NCBI GenBank assembly: GCA_030762895.1
Contig: CM061063.1
Span: forward strand, 53,833,196 to 53,897,195
From: Sophora flavescens
Taxonomy: Eukaryota; Streptophyta; Magnoliopsida; Fabales; Fabaceae
Length of the DNA stretch: 64,000 bases
Reading direction: 5' to 3'
The translations under genes and the position numbers were made by a program. Positions 39,253-51,720 of the stretch are shown here, one piece after another. A model generated the notes under the pieces. That model saw only the letters and a list, made by a program, of their open reading frames with translations, was not told the origin of the DNA and did not search any database. Numbering within the stretch: the first letter of the stretch is position 1; each line of letters begins with the position of its first letter.

Positions 39253-40650
39253 TGTTGGTGTAAGCCCCCAGAGGCAGTGTATTTCTTAGACTTACATTTG
39301 TATCTTGCCATATATATATATATATGAGGTATTCCAGTTTATTGTGTTACTTGTTTAAACATAATAAAGTCCTTAGAATAGAAATTTCAGTTTAATAGAA
39401 TATCAAGTACATGACTTGATCGTGAGACACTATTGAACAATGAAATCCTATTCTTAAATATCCGTAGTCAAGTATTTTATTAACAAGGACAATAATAATA
39501 CATTGAGACTATTATGTGTGCAGACTGATGACCATATCTCACGGGTCATGGATATGAGATATCGAGTCGCCACATAGGTACACATTAGAGTAATGATGTA
39601 CTGGATTGACCCACCATGAGAACACTACATGGAGCGTTATGTGAGTGTCATAAGTAGTTCTCATAGTGACAATGGTGTATGCAATCCTTCGACCTGAAAT
39701 CGCTACGATCCCTACATGAGGAGTCGTGTGCTTTAATATCGTCAAACGTCATCTGTAATAGGATGATTATAAAGACGGACATTGGGCATATCACGAGCCA
39801 TGCAGAGGGATGTGAGTGACCTAGATGGAATTTGTCCCTCATACATAACAGGAGTAATATCTGTGGGCCCCCTGATAGAGTGAGACTGTAAAATGCATGG
39901 CCGTGCTGAAATGAGTCAATATGAGATATTGACCTCATTTGTTGTTAAGTCTACTCGGGTATCAGGGAACATGATATTGAACCATACAATGGTGACACAT
40001 TCTATGTCTTGTGTTCAATATAGATATATGGACAAAGGGATAATAATGCACATGAATATTTGTCACAGAAAGGTTTCGTCAAATCACTGACTTTCTCACT
40101 ACTTAGGTGGCAGTGATGTATTGCTAGATACCGCTCACTGTTTTTAATATTATATGGATTTAATATTACTACTAACGTTTTGGGAACCTATAGGGTCACA
40201 CACATAAGAGCGGATGAAAAGAAGCATTAAAAGGAGAGTTGGACTCTTCTATTGGGCCTAGCGCATAGTACATGGGCTTAGGTCAAACGCTGCTCACTAA
40301 CTCACTTAAGGAGGTGCTACTATAAGTAGACCACTTAAGCTATTGTGCCTACACGGTTTTTACCCTAGCCGCACATAGAGAGTGAAAGTGAGCAGCAGGT
40401 ATCGGTTTCAAGCTAGCTTGTGTGAGGCAGAGACGCTTCGTGTTCGTGATGTTGGACGTTCACGGGATCTGCTCGTGTGGATACCTTAGAGACATCGTTC
40501 GTGCGGTGTTCGTGATAGACGATTTCAATCAATTGTCATCGCTTCAAGAGGTAAATCTTCTAACCATGAATCATGACCATTCGCAAGGATCCTTCGATGG
40601 GAATTTATTTTTCAGCTGCGTTATTTTGTTTTATACGCAAATTCCCAACA
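39253..40650 (+). repeat. Copia 3' LTR
   Basis: TGTTGG...CCAACA termini, 1398 bp. It aligns with the left LTR but with many small indels. The flanking CCTTC at 40651 matches the left flank CTTTC, and the outer Gypsy LTR resumes at once. Confidence 0.92.
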
Positions 40651-42304
40651 CCTTCCTCCTTCACTCTTGTACAGCCGCATGCCGCAACCACCAAGAGAGC
40701 TCCGACCGCCGCTCAACGATGCAAGGGGGAGAAACACCGTTCTCCGCCGTGTCAAAAGCCATCTCCACGGCGGTAAGTGCTCTCAGCCGCTGTTGATGGT
40801 GGTTCCGCCACCTTGGGTTGCTAAACATTCTTCCTTTCTTTCTAAAGAGCTTACCCCTTTCATTTTGTTCATGAATGTCCCAGAACCAGTTCACTGTCGT
40901 GCCACCGTCCTCCACCGCCGTATCGGTTGGCCTCCAGCCACCATGTTTTCTCTTCTTCACTTTGGGTAAGTGTTTTACCCCTAATCTCTTCTAGTTTAAA
41001 AATCCCCAGACTGATTTTGAAACCTTGACCCTAATATTTTGGATTTCAGTTTCAAAGTGTGAAATTAACACTTGTTTTACGCAATTGGGACTGTGAATTA
41101 ATGTTTCCCTAAACTAATTTCATTATTCTTTAGTTAAAGTGAGTTTTCCCCAAATTGATTTATGAACCCTAAAGTCCTAAATCTGATTTTTTATTCAAGT
41201 TAGCTCTACTTTGTGAAATTAAGTGTTTAAATCAACTTAGAGTAAGTATTTGGTGAATAATGATTGAATGTTATATTTGTCTGATGGTTGAAAATGTTTT
41301 TATTCCCTCGCTGGGATATTGGTAGTGATTGTCATACTTGGAGAAGCATGATTTGCCTTATTGGTAGCCGATGGTTGCTTGCACACGTTGCGAGGTGTCA
41401 AAGGACCCAGGGGCATCATTGAGAAGGAAACAAATCTTTGAATGCGTCAAGAGAATATTTTCTGGTCTACAAAGGTAAAGGGAGTTTACCTGAAGAGTTT
41501 TAGTAGTTACATACTTATTGTCGTGTTTGAATGTATTATAATTTTTAAATCTTTGTAATGATGTCTTGTTTGAATTGTTTAGAGTTTGATTAGAGTTTTA
41601 ATGTTATTATTTGTTGATTATATTACTGTTTTGCTTGACTGTGATTGGTGATGGCATGACATTGGCATTGCTTGTTAATCAAGATTAAGACATTAAAGTA
41701 CCTTAACTCGAAATATCGAAAAAAGTGGTGTTTTGTTTTCTTTGGGAAATGAGAAGAAAATCCTAAATGATGAAAGTGTGAAGATAGAACAAAGTTAGGA
41801 AATAAAGAAAATGGGAAATATCAAAATTCATGAAAAGGTTTGAAATAATTTTTGAAAAGAAAAGTCTTTTGAAAACAACGATTTTCTTTTAGGTTTTACC
41901 AAAAGTTGTTCAAAAATGGTAACATTTAGAGAAAATGCTCCCTTTGATAAATCTATTTACAAGAGTTTTCTATTTTGTTCTAAGTTGAGAAAAAGATTTC
42001 AGTGGTTTCCTAAGTTTTCAGAAAACGGATTTTTAAAAGAAAACAGTTTTAGTGAAATAGTATTTCTAAGAACGAAAAGTATTTATGACACAAAATTTGG
42101 AAACTCTTGAACTTTTGTTTTTGGATTTAGTTTTCACTGAATGAAAACCTCAGAAAAAGAGTGAAAAAGAAAGGACCTAGTGCTCCAGATTGACGGTCTA
42201 GAGTTCTTGTTTTGAGTTTTGAGGAAAATAAAGGACCTAGTGCTCCGGATTGACGGGCTAGAGTTCCTATTCTAGTTTCGAGGAAAGATAGAACCTAGAA
42301 TTCC

Positions 42305-44779
42305 TATTGTAGGAAACCATAGCTAGTAAGTTGTGTTTTGGTTTATGTGTGACACATTTGTTTATCCTTTGGGATCGTGTCAAACATTTGATGTAGTGTA
42401 CCTGTTGTAGAGGATTTTCCACGAGTGTTCCCTGGAAATGTTATAGGTTTGCTGCTTGCGTAGGATATTGATTTTCGATCGATCTAGCTTCTAGATTCGG
42501 TTTGATCTCAATAGCCTTGTGTGTGGTGTCAACTACAACGTTGGTCGAGTTAGATGACTCGATTCAACTGAAAGATCTGTGGTCTAAGCAGCTTGTTGGA
42601 CTGAGTGTTTTCCGTAGGAAGCCCCAATGTTGTGTGATGGTTCGAGACACCGTGTAGATTTCTAACAAACTCAACAAAATGATGATCAAGAATGAGTATT
42701 CTCTGCCATGCGTAGTTGATTTGATAGATCACTTGCGAGGAGCCGTTACCTTCTCATAGATCGATTTGAGGACGGATTGACACTGGATTAGAATGGGGAC
42801 CTATCAAAGATTTTTGTGTTGTTGACTCAGCTTATGAGGAAAAAATCAACTCTTCACATGTCTGAGAGACTGACTAAGTTGTCCGTGAGCGTGACCATAC
42901 TAAGCGTGTCTGGAAAGACCTGTGTGCTAGTTGGAACCAAGGCAAGATGATTTGAATATTCAACCTTGGATGAGTGTCTCATGTGTAAGAAAAACTCTTC
43001 ACTGTACTATTCGATCCTTACAAATTTGCAATATGACAATTTGTCTCTTGAGTTCCTATGGTTGTATTAGACGATCACAGCGGTGAAGTTTTTAAGTGTT
43101 ATACAGATTTTTCTGATTTTGATTTGAAATCTGTCAGAACTCATAAATTAATTAGGCTAGTTCTTTGTACCAAGAACGAATTCCCTTGGGATTAGGAATT
43201 ATTAATCCTTTGAATTCCTAAGTCAGCTGGAAGTTCTTGTGAAAGGAGGAACTTTATTAGAGTCATGGTTGTAAATATGTATTAGCTATGTATTTTTACA
43301 CTCACGAACCTAATTGAAGAATCTTTTTCATACTAGATGTTCCGATATCTTTCAAATTGATGGAATTCTTCTTTATGCTTTGGTGAAGGTGAAATCAAGA
43401 AATTTCTTTTCTTGAAAATTTCTTTCCGTGATCTCCAAGACCATGTCTTATTGTAGTTCGAAAGGACTTGTCATCCTTGATCAACTTCACCCTACGTATT
43501 TTTCCAAACAACATTTATGTGACCTACCTCAAGAGTTATGGGGATGGGTATTTGATTCATATCAGCAAGTCAGAGTTAGTCGAGTACAGTGAAAGAGAGA
43601 TAGTTTGAGGTTAGAGACCTCCCTTTCTAAAGATGTTGGCATCACAATGAAGGTTGTCGTAAGTGTAGTATTTGACTACGATCATCGCTTTAGTTGGATG
43701 GACAAGAAGTAACGAAAGTTTTGTTTAGGTATAGTTATGACTAGTAAGATGTGAATGCTTTAAAATCAATACCAGTGAGTGAGGCAACTATTATAAATCA
43801 AACGTTGATCGAAGTAGAATACCGTTAAAGGAATGTAGGGTAATGATTAAGGTTGTAATTGAGATTAGTTGTATGAGTCTGGAGATTTACGGAAAGTGTC
43901 TATAGTAGTTTTCTCTAATGCTCAACAGGAGCAATAAAGAGGAGTTCTGGAATAAAACTAAGTTGTTAGAAAAGTTCAAGATTTATGATTTTGGATAATT
44001 CAAATTGAGGTGATTCTTTTGTTTGGTTGTAGTTACATGAAGGAGGATAATCATGTTCTTTAAGATTGAAATGTGTGAATTTGATATAACCTAGGAGAGT
44101 AGGCTACACCCAAAAGGATTGAATACCTTGAGTAGGAAGTGATGCATATTTTGGTAAAGTTAGCTTGATCTTGGTGATAACTATGATTGTTAGATGGGTG
44201 GAAAGCAGTTTTTCTAGTAGGCCAGTAATTGAGGGTAGAAGTGATTGAGTTTTGTTTTGCTCTTAATGTGGGAGGAGCTAAGATAAAATGTCGAGGATGA
44301 AAGAGAAACGATGTAACAATTGATTTTGTTAAGGAGTTAGTAATAAGAAGAATCAAGCGATTGGGAATGCAACATAGAATCTAGGATAGGAACTGATATG
44401 TGTGCTGTGAAAAAGTGGAAATCTTAGTTTAAATCTTGGTGTCAAAAGTGAGAGTTAAGAATGTAGAGGGAATTTTTCTAATGGATTAGTATTGAATGGA
44501 GAAGATATTATGTTTTTATTATATCTTTAATTATGGAAGATTGAAATAAAATTGTTAAGGATAGAGGGAATATGAATTGAGGATAACCAATTTGATGTTG
44601 AGGATAAATAAAACAAAGACTAAGTATGAATTTCGTTATTAAGTTATGAGAGTCATCTAATGGAAAGTGAATACGGGAAGTATAAAGTAGGATCTTGGGA
44701 TTAATAGGTAATTACAAGACCCTGTCTAGTTTCGAGTCACGAAATTTCGAGGACGAATTTTTTTTAAGTGGGGTAGTAA
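42305..44779 (+). other. Non-coding interior of the outer Gypsy element
   Basis: About 2.5 kb without any recognisable gag, protease, RT or integrase motif in any frame. Its first 80 bases match those after the primer site at 55525-55592. Its end has the phrase TTTCGAGGACG followed by a polypurine AAGTGGGGTAG just before the LTR, a hallmark of Tekay/Del-type Gypsy elements. Confidence 0.7.
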
Positions 44780-44810
44780 TGTAACACCCCGGTTTTTACT
44801 GTTCTTCAAT

Positions 44811-44813
<3 letters not shown>

Positions 44814-44856
<43 letters not shown>
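44814..44856. repeat. (AT)n microsatellite in LTR B
   Basis: About 43 bases of AT repeat at the same LTR position as the longer compound tract in copy A. Confidence 0.95.
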
Positions 44857-44859
<3 letters not shown>

Positions 44860-46157
44860 ATATATGGTTATATTATTTTATTTGGATTGATTAATTATCT
44901 GAATAATTATTTTAACTTATTATTATGTGATTTAGTTGAGTAATTTTAATTACTCATTTAAAATGATTTTATCAAGTGAGTTAGCACTGCTTTATTTCAG
45001 TGCATGCACACTTACTAGACAATAATATTATGTTATTGTCACTATTAGTTTTTGTTTAGAAAAATATTTTAAATAATATGATTAAGGGAAAAATATTTTC
45101 ATATTTTTATTCTATTTAATTTTAGAGTTAAAAATAAACTGGTTCGAATTAATCGGAGATTATTTTGGATCATTGATTTTCTTGGTAGATCAATTCAACC
45201 TCACATTTTTTTCAGCAGTCGCACGACTCCCCCTCCCCTCCCCTCACTTTTCTTTCTTCTTCATTTAACCTCACATCTCACTTTCTCTCTACCATGGCCA
45301 AAGAAAAAAAAAATTCCTTCCTCTTTCACTCTAATACAGTCGCACGCCGCCACCACCAAGAGAGCTCCGACCGCCGCTCAACGATGCAAGGGGGAGAAAA
45401 TCGTGCACCTGTTTCGCCTTCTCCACCGTGCAAAACACCGTCCTTTACCGTGTCAAACGCCATCTCCACCGCGGTAAGTGCTCTTAGCCGCTGTTGATGG
45501 TGATTCCGTCACCTTGGGTTGCTAAACCTTCTTCCTTTCTTTCTAAAGAGATTACCCCTTTCATTTTGTTCGTGAATGTCCCAGAGCCGCTTCACTATCG
45601 TGCCGCCGTCCTCCGTCGCCGTACCGGTTGGCCTCCATCCACCATGTTTTCTCTTCTTCCCTTTGGGTAAGTGTTTTATCCCTAATCTCTTCTAGTTTAA
45701 AAATCCCCAAACTGATTTTGAAACCCTGACCCTAATATTTTGGATTTCAGTTTCAAAGTGTGAAATTAACACTTGTTTTACGCAATTGGGACTGTGAATT
45801 AATGTTTCCCTAAACTAATTTCATTATTCTTTAGTTAAAGTGAGTTTTATCCAAATTGATTTATGAACCCTAAAGTCCCAAATCTGATTTTTTATTCAAG
45901 TTAGCTCTACTTTGTGAAATTAAGTGTTTAAATAAACTTAGAGTAAGTGTTTGATGAAGAATGATTGAATGTTATATTTGTCTAATGGTTGAAAATGTCT
46001 TGATTCCCTCGCTGAGATATTGGTTGTGATTGTTGGTCGCGCTGTTGCGCACGCGCCAAAAAGAACGAGCGGGTTTTAAAACTGTAGTTTAGGGCGACAA
46101 CTCGGATGTCGTCTCTCAAGGACTCTTAAAGTGTTATTTTCCACAAAAATCAGTTTT

Positions 46158-46174
46158 GGGGGGGGGGGGGGGGG
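46158..46174. repeat. G17 homopolymer in left LTR
   Basis: Seventeen consecutive G where the right LTR reads GGTGGGG (51868). Expansion after insertion or a sequencing artefact would both explain it. Confidence 0.9.
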
Positions 46175-46761
46175 TTGGATTGGGAAGCAAATAAACAAAA
46201 CAGAGCAGTTAAAAACAAGGCAGTTTAAAAAGATTGTCAAATAGCTAAAAACAGATTAATCTATTGTTCTCGATTTCCCAACTATCATAGGTTCATGCAA
46301 TTTCCAAGCCCTAAGCAGATTCTAATCCCCTCCCGGTTGTAGCAACAATTTACAAGCGAAACCACTACTACAGATACATGTCCCTATTCCCGAATTAAGC
46401 AAACGGGGTTAAGCCCTTCGTGAACTAAGCGAACACGAAACGTACACACGCAAATTAAGCAGATGCGATTAATTATAGGAACATGATATCACCGGAAATA
46501 AATCAACACAATACAATATACTCCTGAATTAAGCAAACAGAAATATAAAGCATGGCATTGAAGAGGGAAAAGCATACAAAACAGGAAAATACAAGACCTC
46601 AAGTATATGGAAATCAATTACAATATATCAATCCTAGGAACTTAGTTCTCCATGTAAAAACGAAAACACACAGAAAAGAAATGTAAACAGAAAAATGGAG
46701 AAAACCAAAGTCTTTTCAATCTGTTCAGAACAGCCTTTTATACAAATTTTGAATTCAGCTA

Positions 46762-47110
46762 GCTCGCGAGGCGAGTACACATTCGCGAGGCGAATTTCAT
46801 GAAGAGTCAGCAACCTTTGGCATTCTCGCAAGGCGAAGTACTTGCTCGCGAGGCGAGGATCTGAAGAGTCTTCTCCTTACGCCCGTTATGGCCATCAGGA
46901 CCTAACCGTGATGCTTTCTGACTTCCAGGCTCGCGAGGCGAAAGGTGGATTCGCGAGGCGACCCAGAGAGCTTGCATATTTCTTGGAACAGTCATCCTTC
47001 GGGGTCGCGAGGCGATAAGGGTAGTCGCGGGGCGAACCAGAGAGCATGAAATTTTCACTGTTCTGCTGGCTTTCAGGTTCGCGAGGCGAAGAAGAAGCTC
47101 ATGGGGCGAA
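46762..47110. repeat. Dispersed TCGCGAGGCGA motif cluster, left LTR
   Basis: About ten copies of the 11-mer TCGCGAGGCGA or one-base variants in 350 bases, often in pairs 19-24 bases apart. The core TCGCGA is a palindrome. The block is CpG-dense in an otherwise AT-rich LTR and is repeated in the right LTR. Confidence 0.9.
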
Positions 47111-47334
47111 TCCCCTGTTCTTTATTCTCTCAACTTCTACTTAACTTGAAAACAAGGAAATAACCATAAGTGTATTATTTTAACTCAAAACTAGCTAAAT
47201 TAACCTAAAACTACTTTAGAGACTCAAAACCTTGCTTGAGGACAATCTAATCTAATTCGGGTGAAAATATCTCATAATTTGCACAAAACCCTGGTCATAC
47301 TAGCCATAAAACTAGATGAGCCAGAGGCTTATCA

Positions 47335-48832
47335 AAATACCCCAAACTTAAACTTTGCTTGTCCCCAAGCAAACTAAGACTCAAAAATCAAAAAGACTCA
47401 AGACCTGGCAAGCTTAAAAGATTCAATCAACCTTGCACAAATTCAAGCAACACATCAGAACAGTTTTCTTCAATGTCCCCCCTTTCAACAAAGCAATCCC
47501 CACATTCATTTATTCTAAACATTTGAGAATTTCATCATTCAAGCAATCTGAACTCTAAGCAAGGGATCTAAGTTACACACAAGAGGGAGATCACCAACTT
47601 CAAACAACTGCCTTCCTCACAAGGGCATTATTTGTTCACTCAATCACTCAGTTTGTGTCAGGCTATTAACATTGCACTCAATTTCACTTCTAAGAACACT
47701 TCCCATAAATTTGATTTTCATCTCAAAATGGTTCCCACAGAAAATATGTATGCAACATCAAAAGGTCTTTTATGGGTTATAATGGGGCCTGGCTAAGGGT
47801 AGGATATACAAAGGTACTAGGCTGAAGACCCTAGGAACTAAGAGAGCATGAACATTATTTACACTTTGAATTTCTACTCAAGTTCTTTTCTTCATTTTCC
47901 TTTATGCTTTGGGTGACTCCAGCCTCTTTTATTTTTTTATCATTTTTACACTTTTCTTTTTTTTTTCTTTTTTCTTTTTTACATTCATCATTTTTTTTCT
48001 ACAAGCCTTTGGCTCCAACTTTTTTTTTTTGTATTTTTTTCTCAATCCCAACAACATATTACACCTTGCAGCTACCCCAAACTTAGTCTCTTGCACCCAT
48101 TCTAAGATTACATGCTCTCCTAATCCTAAGATCGGGTTAACATGGTTTTCCAGATTTTTGGGCTCATAACATTAGGTTATCAAGAATTAACAGGCTAATA
48201 GGCTCAATGGGGCTAACTAGGGAACATGCATCAGGAATTGGTTATTTTTAGGCTAAGTAGCTATTTACAAGGAAAATGCCTAAATCATCTGAAGCAAACA
48301 CACAATCATGCAAACCAAAAAGCGATTCAAGCAAATTCGGGAAAGTGCAACTTAAAAAGTGATTTCACACAGTCAAAAACATGTTGGAGGCTCAAAACCT
48401 CACCTGGACATTCATGCAAATTGTTTGAAAGAGATTCTATCCCTAGTATGTGCTTCCTATCACCCCAAACTTATCATAAATCATGCTATCACAACAAAAT
48501 CCCAAAGTTCAGTTTTCAATTTCACATGGGAATCACTTTTGAAAAACAAACAAAAAAATTTTCAGCCTAGGGGGAACCATCACATATCAATCATGCAAGC
48601 AATCTGTGCAAAAATTAATAAAATCCAAAAAAACTGCCAACACTAGACTTAACACAACTCCTGAGCTTCTCAAATTATTCAGGAGCTTTATTCAAAGAAA
48701 AGGAAAAATCAAAAACAAGACAAAACAAAAACTACAACTAGTTCCCTCCCCCACACTTAAAACATGCATTGTCCCCAATGAACAAAAGAACTATACAATC
48801 AGAGTGAGGGAAAGGAAAAGAGTACTCCCTGA
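47335..48832 (-). other. Athila-like interior without coding
   Basis: Between the left LTR and the last minus-strand frame. A purine-rich tract (minus: AAGTTTGGGGTATTT) abuts the LTR and is the likely polypurine tract. A T-rich low-complexity stretch (47926-48045 on plus) accounts for the open frames there. This is where RT and integrase would lie in a complete element; none is found. Confidence 0.75.
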
Positions 48833-49087
48833 TCAAGTGCAGTGTATGCGGAAGCTGCCACCTGGGTCCCATTTCTTGTAGTCTAAGGCCAAAGAGGTAG
48901 AGTTCATTTCATGGTCCCATAACTTGCAGCCTTGATATATGAGTAAACACTTGACACTTTTGGTGACCGTGCTCAATGCGGTGGACTCATCACCTTCTCT
49001 TGGGTCAAAGACGACCGCTTCATCAACAAAGTCCTCCCAATAGAATTTGGCTTCAATCCCTTGAACTATCCATGGTGCAAAATCCAT
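48833..49087 (-). CDS. Unrecognised frame after the protease of the Athila-like element
   Basis: An 84-residue frame that begins inside the protease frame's tail and runs downstream. Visible features: MDFAPWIVQGIEAKFYWEDF near the start, an acidic patch, and a Lys/Trp-rich end (ALDYKKWDPGGSF). The region ahead of it is proline-rich (LPPPP). I do not recognise a domain. It may be a C-terminal extension specific to this non-autonomous family or chance. Confidence 0.35.
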   Translation of the reverse strand: MDFAPWIVQGIEAKFYWEDFVDEAVVFDPREGDESTALSTVTKSVKCLLIYQGCKLWDHEMNSTSLALDYKKWDPGGSFRIHCT

Positions 49088-49815
49088 TTCCTCTGGTGGC
49101 TTCGCAGGGGGAGGTGGCAGATAGGTAGGGAGGGCCTCCGGTGCTGCTTCATCTTCTGAACGTTTCTCACCCTTTGCGCACCGACAAATTTATCACCTGC
49201 TAAACATGCAGCAATCTTAGCACAAACCACACAATGGTTAGCGTTAGTACAATCAGGACATGCAGAAATATCATCAAAGCCAAGAATAAATGGAAAATTA
49301 GAAAACAAGTCCTCATGGGTGTCCTCAATAGTCTCAGAAAGCAGCTCTATGTGGAAAACGGAGTGCTCTTCCACTGGATGCTTCATAGCATCAAAGATGT
49401 TAAACTTTGCAACTATATCCCCAAACTTCATAGACATGGTCCCATCATCAACATCAATGTTAGTCTTAGCTGTCTTCATGAATGGTCGTCCCAGGATGAT
49501 TGGTGATTTACTGGAATGTGTCTCTCCTGCCATGTCCAGGATGTAGAAGTCAGCTGGGAAGATCAAATCATCAACTTGCACTAGCACGTCTTCTACCATT
49601 CCCATGGGGCGGGCACTGGTCCTGTTGGCCAACTGAATGGTGAGACCTGTATACTTCAAGGGACCAAGATCAAGGTTGTTAAAGATGGAGGTAGGCATGA
49701 CATTGATAGAGGCTCCCAAATCCAGCATGCAATTTTCAAACTTCCTGTCCCCAATAGTGCATGGAATAGTAAATACGCCTGGATCCTTGCACTTCTGTGG
49801 TAATGCCTGAGTAGG
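49066..49815 (-). pseudogene. Retroviral-type aspartic protease region of the Athila-like element
   Basis: MLDLGASINVMPTSIFNNL (start about 49728) is the Athila-type protease active-site loop (D-L-G-A in place of D-T-G-A), followed by the hydrophobic ILGRPFM motif near 49495, the usual second half of the fold. Upstream sequence in the same frame (about 49730-49840) continues the gag-pro linker, but is out of frame with the linker at 49845 onward, so at least one frameshift separates gag from protease. Confidence 0.88.
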
Positions 49816-49817
49816 GG

Positions 49818-51620
49818 CTATAACAAAGAACTCCTTTCTGGTGCAGGCCTAGACTGGATAAGAGCTGAAACATTTCTTCCCAAATCAACCCTCTCATTAT
49901 TCTTCATCTTCCTCTTGTTGGTGCATAGATCCTTCAGGAATTTGGCATACTTGGGAACTTGCTTGATCACATCCAACAGTGGAATATTAACACCTACCTT
50001 TCTTAAAACATCAAGAATTTCCTTCTCCTTGTCTTCACCACCACTCTTCCTATTTTTCGTATGTCTGTGTGGGAATGGGATTGGTGGTCTGTATACCTTC
50101 TCAACTTCAACCTCAACAATAGGCTCAGGAGTTACCTCAACAGTTGCTTCATCTTTTTCAGAGGTGGCCTCAACAACTTTTCCGGATCTCAGAGATATGG
50201 CACTCACATTAGGGTTGGAGGCATTAGGATTTATCACTGGTTGCTATTTGGCAATTTGGGTTGTTCTTTGAGCTTGCTTTATGTTATTTATGTCTGTGGC
50301 CATCTGTCCAATCTGTGTCCTCAAATCTTGAATGCTAGCACTTGTTTGCTGCTGATACTGTGCCTGTGAGGCCTGGAATTGTGCCTGGAACTGTCCCATT
50401 TGCTACTGGAAAAGTGTAGTCATTTGTGCATTCATCTGTGAAGTCAATTGTGAAGTCATTTGCTTGAACATGTCTTCCATTGAAGGTCCAGAAGATGCAG
50501 AAGTGGTCACTGGAGGATTCTGAGGTGCCATCGATTGTTGTTGGGATGAGTTCCCATATCGCAAATTAGTATGATTACTCCAGCTGGGATGGTACCTATT
50601 TGTTGAGAGGTCTGGAGTGTTGTACCTGTTCTGGTTATTGCCTTGATTATACGGATGGACTGCAAAGGCTTGAGGTGATTCAGTAAATGATCCTCCTTGC
50701 AGAATGGGGCATGCCTCATATGGGTGCTCAGGAGAACTGCACATGCCACACAACACCGCAGGCTGAACCCTAACCATTGCCAATTTCTCTACCAAAGAAG
50801 TGAGCCTATCAATTCTGTCATCACGGTCATGGCTGGAAGTAGAACTGTGGACCTCATGCACTCCTCTTGTCTCAACCGAATTTCTTCTGGTAGTAAACTG
50901 TTGGGAATTCAGTGACATATTTTCAATGAGTAGCTTGGCAACAGCTGGAGTCTTGTCAATCAACGCTCCCCCACTAGCAGCATCCAAAATATTCCTATCC
51001 ATCGGCAATAGCCCTTCATAAAAGTACTGGATGAGGAGCTGTTCGTAAATGCGATCTTTGGGGGCAATCGGATGTCAACTGCTTGAACCTCTCCCAATAT
51101 TCAGCTAGCGACTCATTTCCTTGCCTGATGCCACATATCTCCTTCCTTATTGAAGCGGCTCTGGAGGCAGGAAAATATTTCTCTAGGAAGAGCTTCTTCA
51201 AGTCGTTCCATGTGGTAATGGAGTTCGGCTCAAGGTATAATAGCCAATCTTTTGCAGCTCCCTGGAGTGAGAACGGAAAAGCCTTCAACTTGATATGATC
51301 CTCAGTTACTCCTTCTGGCCTCAAAGTTGTGGAGCAGACAACCTGGAATTCCTTGAGATGCTTGTGTGGATCTTCACCTGCAAGACCATTAAATCTTGGC
51401 AACAAATGGATTAGCCCAGATTTTAATTCAAAAGGAGTGTCAGCACCAGGATAAGCAATGCACAAACCATTGTAATTCACATCAGGGGCAGCAAGCTGCC
51501 TCAATGTCCTTTGGTCTCCCATGTTTTCAAAAACAGTTTTGGAATTAGAATCACTACTAGTGCTAGCCCGAAATTCTCTACGGAGTGTGTGCAGTGTTCT
51601 TTCAATTTCCGAGTCAAAAT
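49818..51620 (-). pseudogene. Athila-like gag (broken)
   Basis: Retrotrans_gag domain: HLLPRFNGLAGEDPHKHLKE and the AAKDWLLYL, EYWERFKQL motifs between 51520 and 51080. A zinc knuckle CGMCSSPEHPYEAC (CX2CX4HX4C) lies near 50740. The linker contains AISLRSGK (about 50185) and the NIPLLDVIKQVPKYAKFLKD block typical of Athila gag-pro. Breaks: a one-base frame change at a G5 run (51060-51064), and two TAG codons, near 50403 and 50243, each where a Gln CAG would fit. An in-frame region upstream of the Met at 51522 reads SEIERTL, so the original start was probably near 51620. Confidence 0.88.
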
Positions 51621-51720
51621 CACACAGTTCAGGGCAATTAGACCTAGTAGCCAGACCAATTCAAAACAAAAACAGAAAATAAAAGAAAGAAAAAAAAAAT
51701 GCGAAAAATAACAAATCAGA

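Larger units (their letters stand above)
26146..40650 (+). mobile_element. Ty1/Copia LTR retrotransposon, defective, carrying a CACTA insertion
   Basis: It has LTRs with TGTTGG...CA ends at 26146-27578 and 39253-40650, a degenerate tRNA-iMet-type primer site next to the left LTR, and a polypurine tract before the right LTR. The domain order protease-integrase-RT-RNase H defines Copia. The 5-bp flanks CTTTC (26141) and CCTTC (40651) are a target-site duplication with one change. The sequence on both sides joins into one LTR of the outer Gypsy element. Without the CACTA insertion it is about 8.6 kb. gag and pol are interrupted by stops and frameshifts. Confidence 0.92.
25389..42304 (+). repeat. 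Gypsy LTR copy A (split by Copia insertion, 3' end deleted)
   Basis: Part 1 (25389-26145) aligns to 44780-45320 and part 2 (40651-42304) continues the same LTR up to the equivalent of about 54077 in copy B. Markers shared with B include the CTCAACGATGCAAGGGGGAG block (40710/45377) and the AAAGGACCTAGTGCTCC block (42172/54000). Copy A then jumps directly into interior sequence (GGAAACCATAGCTAG at 42310). About 1.45 kb, including the LTR 3' end and the primer site, is missing compared with the B side. Confidence 0.85.
46034..47334 (-). repeat. Athila-like 3' LTR (left copy)
   Basis: 1301 bp, TGGTCGCGC...CTTATCA as read on plus. It is ten bases longer than the right copy because of a G tract. 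Several CpG sites of the right copy are CA or TG here (TCGCAAGGCGA, TCATGGGGCGA). Confidence 0.95.

Noticed and set aside
47904..48169. Phe-rich frames that look like membrane proteins
   Set aside because: They translate a T-rich low-complexity tract in the non-coding interior of the Athila-like element.
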